Assembly: GCA_021324165.1 (NCBI GenBank)
Contig: JAJPJR010000006.1
Location: forward strand, 1 to 35,926
Direction: 5' to 3'
DNA: 35,926 bases
From: Armatimonadota bacterium
Lineage (GTDB): Bacteria > Armatimonadota > Fimbriimonadia > Fimbriimonadales > ATM1
Positions 31,809-35,926 of this stretch are shown here, piece after piece. Positions within the stretch are counted from its first letter, which is position 1. Each line of letters opens with the position of its first letter. Position numbers and translations under genes: made by a program. A model generated the notes under the pieces. It worked only from the letters and a program-made list of their open reading frames with translations, ran no database searches and was not told where the DNA came from.

Positions 31809-32330
31809 ATGGGGATTACGATTGGAGATGCTTTGACGGTGATCGCGACAATCACGGCGATCTGTCTTTCGAGTTGGGCGCTGATTCTGTGCGTCGCTTA
31901 TCTGTTCAGTTCAAAGGCGCTGAAGTCGCAACAGGAGATCGAACACCATCCGGCTCGTTCGGCGGCGGTCGGCGCGCTGATCATTCTAACTCTCGGCTTC
32001 GCGTCCGGAGTTCTGATGCGCATCCCGCTGCCGATCGCTAAGCTGATTGGTGCCTTGGGATACTTTGCTCTGATTATCATTGCGGCGATCGGCGCGGCCG
32101 GCCTTGCATCGCTGCTTGCCGAACGGATGATGAAGCGAGATTCAAGAATCTCGCTGACAAACGCTGCCGGAAAGGCCGCCGCGCTGCTCATCATCGCGTG
32201 CGTGATGCCGTTCTTCGGATGGTTCATTCTCGCGCCCATAATCACAACAGTTTGCGCAGGTGCAGGGGCGTACGCGGTGTTGAGCCGAGTGCCGAAACAT
32301 GCAATGCAGCAAGACGCCGGAGGTGCGTGA
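31809..32330 (+). CDS. Four-span membrane protein of unknown function
   Basis: A 173-residue hydrophobic protein. Spans are visible at about 7-34, 47-66, 72-97 and 115-150; the last is long enough for two. A charged loop KALKSQQEIEHHPARS lies between the first two, and ERMMKRDSR lies between the third and fourth. I do not recognise a family. ATG 31809 has AGGAGGA about seven bases upstream. Its TGA overlaps the DUF1800 ATG (TGATG), so it is made with the DUF1800/DUF1501 pair and may be a membrane partner for them. Confidence 0.7.
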   Translation: MGITIGDALTVIATITAICLSSWALILCVAYLFSSKALKSQQEIEHHPARSAAVGALIILTLGFASGVLMRIPLPIAKLIGALGYFALIIIAAIGAAGLASLLAERMMKRDSRISLTNAAGKAAALLIIACVMPFFGWFILAPIITTVCAGAGAYAVLSRVPKHAMQQDAGGA

Positions 32331-33754
32331 TGGGCATTACGCGTCGCAAACTTCTGAAGAACACTGCCGCAATAGGCGCGGCCGCCGGCCTCGCGGGCTG
32401 CTCCAACCAGATTCGCGATCTGCTCGGCAACAGTTCCCACGCGCCGATCCGCCCGCTGAGCGGCCGCATTGGTGCCGTGATGCGGGTGATTGATCGAACA
32501 ACTTTCGGCCCGACGCCAGAACTTCCCGAAACGGTTTCCGCCATGGGCATCGAAACGTTCGTGCACCAACAGTTGAATGCAGCTTTGCCAATGGACGACG
32601 CCTTGAAACTTGCGCTCGCGCGGCTCGATATTTTTTGCATTGATTCCGCCGAACTTCGCGATCTGCCAGAAGGAGAAATCGTGAACCAGTTGAAACAGGC
32701 GGCCCTGTTGCGAGCGGTATTCGATCCGAACCAACTGCAAGAGCGGATGGTTGACTTCTGGTCGAACCATTTCAACATTTATGCCCGTAAACGTTACGAA
32801 GCATGGCGGAAGCCGACCGACGATGTCGAAGTGATTCGAAAACACGCTTTGGGCAGTTTTCCCAATCTGCTTTACGCTTCAGCCAAAAGCCCCGCGATGC
32901 TCGAATACCTTGACAACGATTCCAACAAAGCAGGCACCGCGAATGAAAACTACGCAAGAGAACTGATGGAGCTGCATACTCTTGGTGTGGACGGCGGCTA
33001 CACTCAGCGCGACGTTCAAGAGGTCGCCCGTTGCTTCACAGGGTGGACGATCGAAAACCGGTTTTTGCATCCGCGCGGAACATTTCGATTCGATGAATCG
33101 GTGCACGATGATCAGGAAAAGACGGTTCTCGGGCAGCGCATACCCCCCGGAGGAGGAATCAGCGACGGCGAGCGCGTGCTGGAGATTCTTGCCTTTCACC
33201 CCAGCACCGCAAGGCACATCGCCAAAAAACTTTGCACATATTTTCTTGGCGAAAGCGATAACCGTATGGTTGAAAACGTATCGCAAACGTATTTGCAAAC
33301 CCACGGCGACATCAAATCTATTTTAAAAACGGTGCTGCTTTCCAAGGCGCTCATGGAATCGCCGCCAATCGTCAAGCGCCCGTTCGATTTCGTCGCATCG
33401 GCGCTCAGGGCGGTTGACGCGAATTCTGATTGCGGGCGCGCGGTGCAAAAACATCTCGATGATATGGGGCAGTCAATCTTTGAATGGCCGATGCCTGACG
33501 GATTTCCTGTGGATGCCGCTTCGTGGTCGGGATCGCTTCTTGCGCGATGGAATTTCGCGAGTGAACTCGCATTCAATCGAATCCCTGGAACAAATCTCAA
33601 CCTGACGCAGTTGAAACAGCTCTCGACGCTTCCTCTCGTCAAAACGATGCGGCAGATAACGCTTGGCTTGCGCGAAGGCGGCATTCCAACGAACGTTTCC
33701 GAAGAGATGTTTCTGGCGCTTTGTCTCAGTTCGCCCGAATTTCAGTGGAGGTAA
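32330..33754 (+). CDS. DUF1800 family protein, Tat lipoprotein
   Basis: A 474-residue DUF1800 protein. The leader MGITRRKLLKNTAAIG has a twin-arginine motif, and AAGLAGC is a lipobox, so it is probably a Tat-exported lipoprotein. Family marks are RVIDRTTFGPTPE near the start, MVDFWSNHFNIYARK, NYARELMELHTLGVDGGYTQRD, VARCFTGWT and LGQRIPPGGGISDGERVLE followed by LAFHPSTARHIAKKL. The biochemical role of the family is unknown; it almost always travels with DUF1501. CGGAGG lies six bases before the start. DUF1501 follows after five bases. Confidence 0.9.
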   Translation: MGITRRKLLKNTAAIGAAAGLAGCSNQIRDLLGNSSHAPIRPLSGRIGAVMRVIDRTTFGPTPELPETVSAMGIETFVHQQLNAALPMDDALKLALARLDIFCIDSAELRDLPEGEIVNQLKQAALLRAVFDPNQLQERMVDFWSNHFNIYARKRYEAWRKPTDDVEVIRKHALGSFPNLLYASAKSPAMLEYLDNDSNKAGTANENYARELMELHTLGVDGGYTQRDVQEVARCFTGWTIENRFLHPRGTFRFDESVHDDQEKTVLGQRIPPGGGISDGERVLEILAFHPSTARHIAKKLCTYFLGESDNRMVENVSQTYLQTHGDIKSILKTVLLSKALMESPPIVKRPFDFVASALRAVDANSDCGRAVQKHLDDMGQSIFEWPMPDGFPVDAASWSGSLLARWNFASELAFNRIPGTNLNLTQLKQLSTLPLVKTMRQITLGLREGGIPTNVSEEMFLALCLSSPEFQWR

Positions 33755-33759
33755 CTCAA

Positions 33760-34998
33760 ATGAACTGGTGCGATGAATACGCGATGATCTCCCGCCGTGC
33801 GCTTTTCGGCACTGTTTCGTGTGCTGTTCTTGGGACAAAGGCGCTGTCGCAAATCGTGCTGAACAAAAAAGGCACAGAGCACACGTTGGTTGTCGTGTTT
33901 CTTCGCGGCGGAATGGACGGCCTTTCCGCTGTCGCACCGTTTGGCGAAGACGCTTATTACCAATCCAGGCCCACCCTTGCTCTGCGCAAAAATGATTTGC
34001 ACAATCTCGATGGATTCTTTGGCTTGCATCCCGCACTTTCCAAGCTGATTCCTTCTTTTGCAGAAGGAAGAGTTGCGATTGTGCACGCAGCAGGTTCGCA
34101 AGACAGTTCGCATTCGCACTTCGAAGCGATGAACGCGATGGAGCGGGGGGTTGCGACAGCCGAGGAAAGCACCGGCAACGGATGGCTGGCTCGATATCTA
34201 AACGCCACGCGTACCGACCACGATTCCGCGCTTCGCGCGGTGGCGTTCAGCCCGGTGATGCCCGACTCGCTGCGCGGCGGAACCAACTGCGTTGCGATCG
34301 AATCTCTGTCGGAATATCGTTTGCGGAACGAACAGATGAAACCGCACCTTGCCGCGATGTATGCGAACGGATCCGACTTGATGACTCGATCGGGCAGAGA
34401 GTCGCTTCGCGTGCTGCAGATGCTTGAACGATCGCGAATGGATGCATATCGGCCCGAAAACGGCGCAGTGTATCCCGACAGCGATTTCGCGCAAGCGTTG
34501 AAGCAGGTTGCGTTTCTTGTGAAAAGCGATTTCGGGCTCGAGATCGCCTGCCTTGAGCGCGGCGGGTGGGATACGCACGTGGCTCAAGGAACGACGTCGG
34601 GCTGGCTGGCATCGCAGCTTTCCGACTTAGGCGATTCGCTCGCGGCGTTCGATCGAGACATCGCGCGGATTCGCCGCCGTGTTACGGTTGTTGTGATGAC
34701 CGAATTCGGCCGCCGCGCGTATGAAAACAGCGGCTTGGGAACCGATCACGGCAGCGCAAGCCTGATGTTCGTGATCGGAGAAGGATTGCATGGCGGAAAA
34801 GTGCACGGAGAATGGCCCGGCCTTTCCGAAGAAAAACTTTCCGGACCGGGAGATTTGAAAGTTACAACCGATTACCGTGCTGTGTTGAGAACGATTTTGC
34901 AAGTCCGAATGCGAAGTCAAGCCGCAGCCGCAAAAGTGTTTCCGACCGCGCCGCCCCTTTCTTTCCAACTGTTCAATGGGCGCAGCACCAATCCGTAA
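33760..34998 (+). CDS. DUF1501 family protein, Tat-exported
   Basis: A 413-residue protein of the alkaline phosphatase/sulfatase-like DUF1501 family. The leader (MISRRALFGTVSCAVLGTKAL) is a Tat signal. LVVVFLRGGMDGLSAVAPF is the hallmark opening, GLHPALSKLIPSFAEGRVAIVHAAG follows, and VVVMTEFGRRAYENSGLGTDHGSAS holds the conserved DHG. Function is unknown; the co-occurrence with DUF1800 suggests a joint exported activity. I start at ATG 33760, which has GGAGG eight bases upstream and gives a clear leader; an in-frame earlier codon lies inside DUF1800. The TAA stop overlaps a TAAAAT element discussed as a possible promoter. Confidence 0.9.
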   Translation: MNWCDEYAMISRRALFGTVSCAVLGTKALSQIVLNKKGTEHTLVVVFLRGGMDGLSAVAPFGEDAYYQSRPTLALRKNDLHNLDGFFGLHPALSKLIPSFAEGRVAIVHAAGSQDSSHSHFEAMNAMERGVATAEESTGNGWLARYLNATRTDHDSALRAVAFSPVMPDSLRGGTNCVAIESLSEYRLRNEQMKPHLAAMYANGSDLMTRSGRESLRVLQMLERSRMDAYRPENGAVYPDSDFAQALKQVAFLVKSDFGLEIACLERGGWDTHVAQGTTSGWLASQLSDLGDSLAAFDRDIARIRRRVTVVVMTEFGRRAYENSGLGTDHGSASLMFVIGEGLHGGKVHGEWPGLSEEKLSGPGDLKVTTDYRAVLRTILQVRMRSQAAAAKVFPTAPPLSFQLFNGRSTNP

Positions 34999-35001
34999 AA
35001 T
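34996..35001 (+). promoter_or_regulatory. TAAAAT element overlapping the DUF1501 stop
   Basis: TAAAAT is followed by six bases (CGCTCC) and then ATG 35008, the same geometry as the leaderless starts elsewhere. Confidence 0.25.
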
Positions 35002-35007
35002 CGCTCC

Positions 35008-35127
35008 ATGTGCGGAACTTTCCGGGATGCTCATCGAGCCAAAGACCTTAACGAACCGATAGGCGCAGCCGGACTTTGTCTGGTCAGACGCTCATATAAA
35101 TGCCGCTTCAGGCGGCAGTTTGATTAG
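35008..35127 (+). CDS. Possible 39-residue small protein, unknown
   Basis: An ORF that begins MCGTFRDAHRAKDLNEP and ends in a basic, arginine-rich stretch. Support comes only from its position: TAAAAT ends six bases before the ATG, the spacing of the leaderless genes in this window. Its final third coincides with the first hairpin (35101-35117), which weakens the case. It resembles nothing I know; it could also be a remnant of a longer gene. No ribosome binding site is present. Confidence 0.2.
   Translation: MCGTFRDAHRAKDLNEPIGAAGLCLVRRSYKCRFRRQFD
35101..35117. terminator. Hairpin in the DUF1501/thioredoxin intergenic region
   Basis: TGCCGC-TTCAG-GCGGCA, six perfect pairs. On the minus strand it is followed by TTTATATG; on the plus strand by GTTTGATT. 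Both T-runs are short, so it may serve either gene. Confidence 0.4.
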
Positions 35128-35138
35128 CCGTATCGGCA

Positions 35139-35167
35139 GCCGATCCGCGGGATCGCCGCGGATCGGC
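35139..35167. terminator. Perfect 12-pair hairpin between convergent genes
   Basis: GCCGATCCGCGG and CCGCGGATCGGC pair without mismatch around GATCG. No T-run follows on either strand, so it could be a factor-assisted terminator, an mRNA 3'-end stabiliser or a binding site. Confidence 0.5.
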
Positions 35168-35175
35168 TTGTGCCA

Positions 35176-35926
35176 TTAGGGCTGCTTGCTTGCCAGCAGC
35201 GCCTCGACCTTCTTTCGAAACTCGGCAAAAGATGGCGCCGAATAACCCACGTGCAAAAACGCGATTTTTCCTTCGCGATCCAGCACTGCCCAAGTCGGGA
35301 TTCCGGTAACGCCATAATTTGCGCCGTTGGTCTTTTCACCGAAGATCATCGGCCACGGTTCCTGCTTTTCGGCAAGGAACCCTTTCATCGCATCGAACTC
35401 CTCTTCGGGCTTGAGGTTTTTCTTGTCGCCCAAGAATCCGTAATACGATGTGACCGCCACCATCTCCAGCCCTTTCGGATGCAGGTCGTTGTACATTTTG
35501 ATCATGTCAGGAACAGAAGCCTGGCACGGGCCGCACCAGTGCGCGGTGAAATCCACCACCACAATTTTGCCCTTCAAATCGGCAAGGCTTTTGAACTCTC
35601 CGTGCACGCGGTCGAACGTCAGCGCCGGAGCGAGCATTCCAACAATCGTGAGCTGCGTCAGCTGCCCTTTGATGCTGCGCGCATAGGCGCTGTTCGGGTT
35701 TTCCGAAATGAAGCCGTTCAACAGTTTAATCGCATCGTCTTTTCGATTTGCATCGGTGAGCAGAGTCGCCTTCTGCGACACGGCCGTATACACGAACGAT
35801 TCATTCATCTGCCTGCCCTGATCGGTGAGCATTTTGGTGATCTGCTCATCGCTCATCGGCGTGCCGTCCTGGTTTTTCGGATTGCGCGATTTGGTCGCGG
35901 CAAAGTTTTTCTTCGCATAATCTTCG
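35176..35926 (-). CDS. TlpA-like thioredoxin-fold protein (N-terminus beyond right edge)
   Basis: At least 249 residues, open to the right edge; the methionine at 35856 is internal, since the frame continues upstream without a stop. After a helical region of about 90 residues (NRKDDAIKLLNGFISENPNSAYARSI has a TPR-like look) comes a thioredoxin domain with HWCGPC (redox-active CxxC), KIVVVDFTAHW before it, and the cis-proline in VTGIPTWAVLD. Such proteins are usually exported and reduce disulfides, for example in cytochrome maturation. The upstream leader is outside the window. Its end lies close to the perfect hairpin. Confidence 0.85.
   Translation of the reverse strand, partial: EDYAKKNFAATKSRNPKNQDGTPMSDEQITKMLTDQGRQMNESFVYTAVSQKATLLTDANRKDDAIKLLNGFISENPNSAYARSIKGQLTQLTIVGMLAPALTFDRVHGEFKSLADLKGKIVVVDFTAHWCGPCQASVPDMIKMYNDLHPKGLEMVAVTSYYGFLGDKKNLKPEEEFDAMKGFLAEKQEPWPMIFGEKTNGANYGVTGIPTWAVLDREGKIAFLHVGYSAPSFAEFRKKVEALLASKQP

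Noticed and set aside
32330-32344. Near-identical first codons (MGIT) of the membrane protein and the DUF1800 gene as a duplicated start
   Set aside because: Only about four codons match and the following sequences are unrelated; most likely chance.

Overview
The window is a densely packed bacterial chromosome segment of moderately high GC (roughly mid-50s % by eye). It carries about 36 protein genes, two tRNA genes and no stretch over 300 bases without a gene. There is no rRNA, CRISPR array, insertion sequence or phage gene. Apolipoprotein N-acyltransferase, several lipoboxes, Tat-type leaders and peptidoglycan enzymes point to a diderm bacterium. A futalosine-pathway menaquinone gene (mqnA), a DUF1800/DUF1501 pair, a secreted Tricorn-like protease and an scpA-scpB-dac-rluB chain together suggest Armatimonadota (Fimbriimonadia-like) as a working guess; other diderm phyla such as Planctomycetota are not excluded. 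No lineage marker gene is present to settle this.

Layout. 1-1183 (-): an NDP-sugar nucleotidyltransferase, translationally coupled to the start of a DegT-type aminotransferase that leaves the window. 1300-5502 (+): a Tat-exported metallophosphoesterase, then a Tricorn protease homologue. 5499-6688 (-): a small BamE/SmpA-like lipoprotein and a methyltransferase. 6786-8810 (+): E1 alpha and beta of a 2-oxoacid dehydrogenase. 8839-12003 (+): tRNA-Pro(CGG), a Clp1/Grc3-type polynucleotide kinase homologue, a histidine phosphatase and lnt. 11947-15291 (-): tRNA-Cys, scpA, scpB, a D-Ala-D-Ala carboxypeptidase and rluB. 15333-17467 (-): a two-gene ABC exporter. 17527-18162 (+): a HAD phosphatase. 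18217-22820 (-): a secreted subtilase, then a glycosyltransferase downstream of an amidase. 22867-27742 (+): N-acetylmuramoyl-L-alanine amidase, then four genes coupled by ATGA overlaps (His-rich NfeD-like protein, two tandem flotillin/SPFH proteins, a D-cysteine desulfhydrase/ACC-deaminase-family enzyme). 27797-31702 (-): a lipoprotein, mqnA and recN, then a Spy-like protein. 31809-34998 (+): a membrane protein, DUF1800 and DUF1501 in one operon. 35176-35926 (-): a TlpA-like thioredoxin cut by the right edge.

Working together: many genes serve the envelope (lipoprotein acylation, peptidoglycan trimming, membrane microdomains, secreted hydrolases). A second theme is chromosome and RNA maintenance (ScpAB, RecN, RluB, two tRNAs, the Clp1-like kinase).

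A recurrent regulatory signature runs through the window. A -10-like element GGTAnnnT (often AGGTAnnnT) lies either just before tRNA genes or 5-9 bases before start codons that lack a Shine-Dalgarno sequence. This suggests many leaderless mRNAs. Genes inside operons or with longer leaders instead show GGAGG-type ribosome binding sites. The most unusual items are the tRNA-Pro/Clp1-like kinase arrangement, the His-rich NfeD/double-flotillin/PLP-enzyme cassette and the leaderless promoter set.
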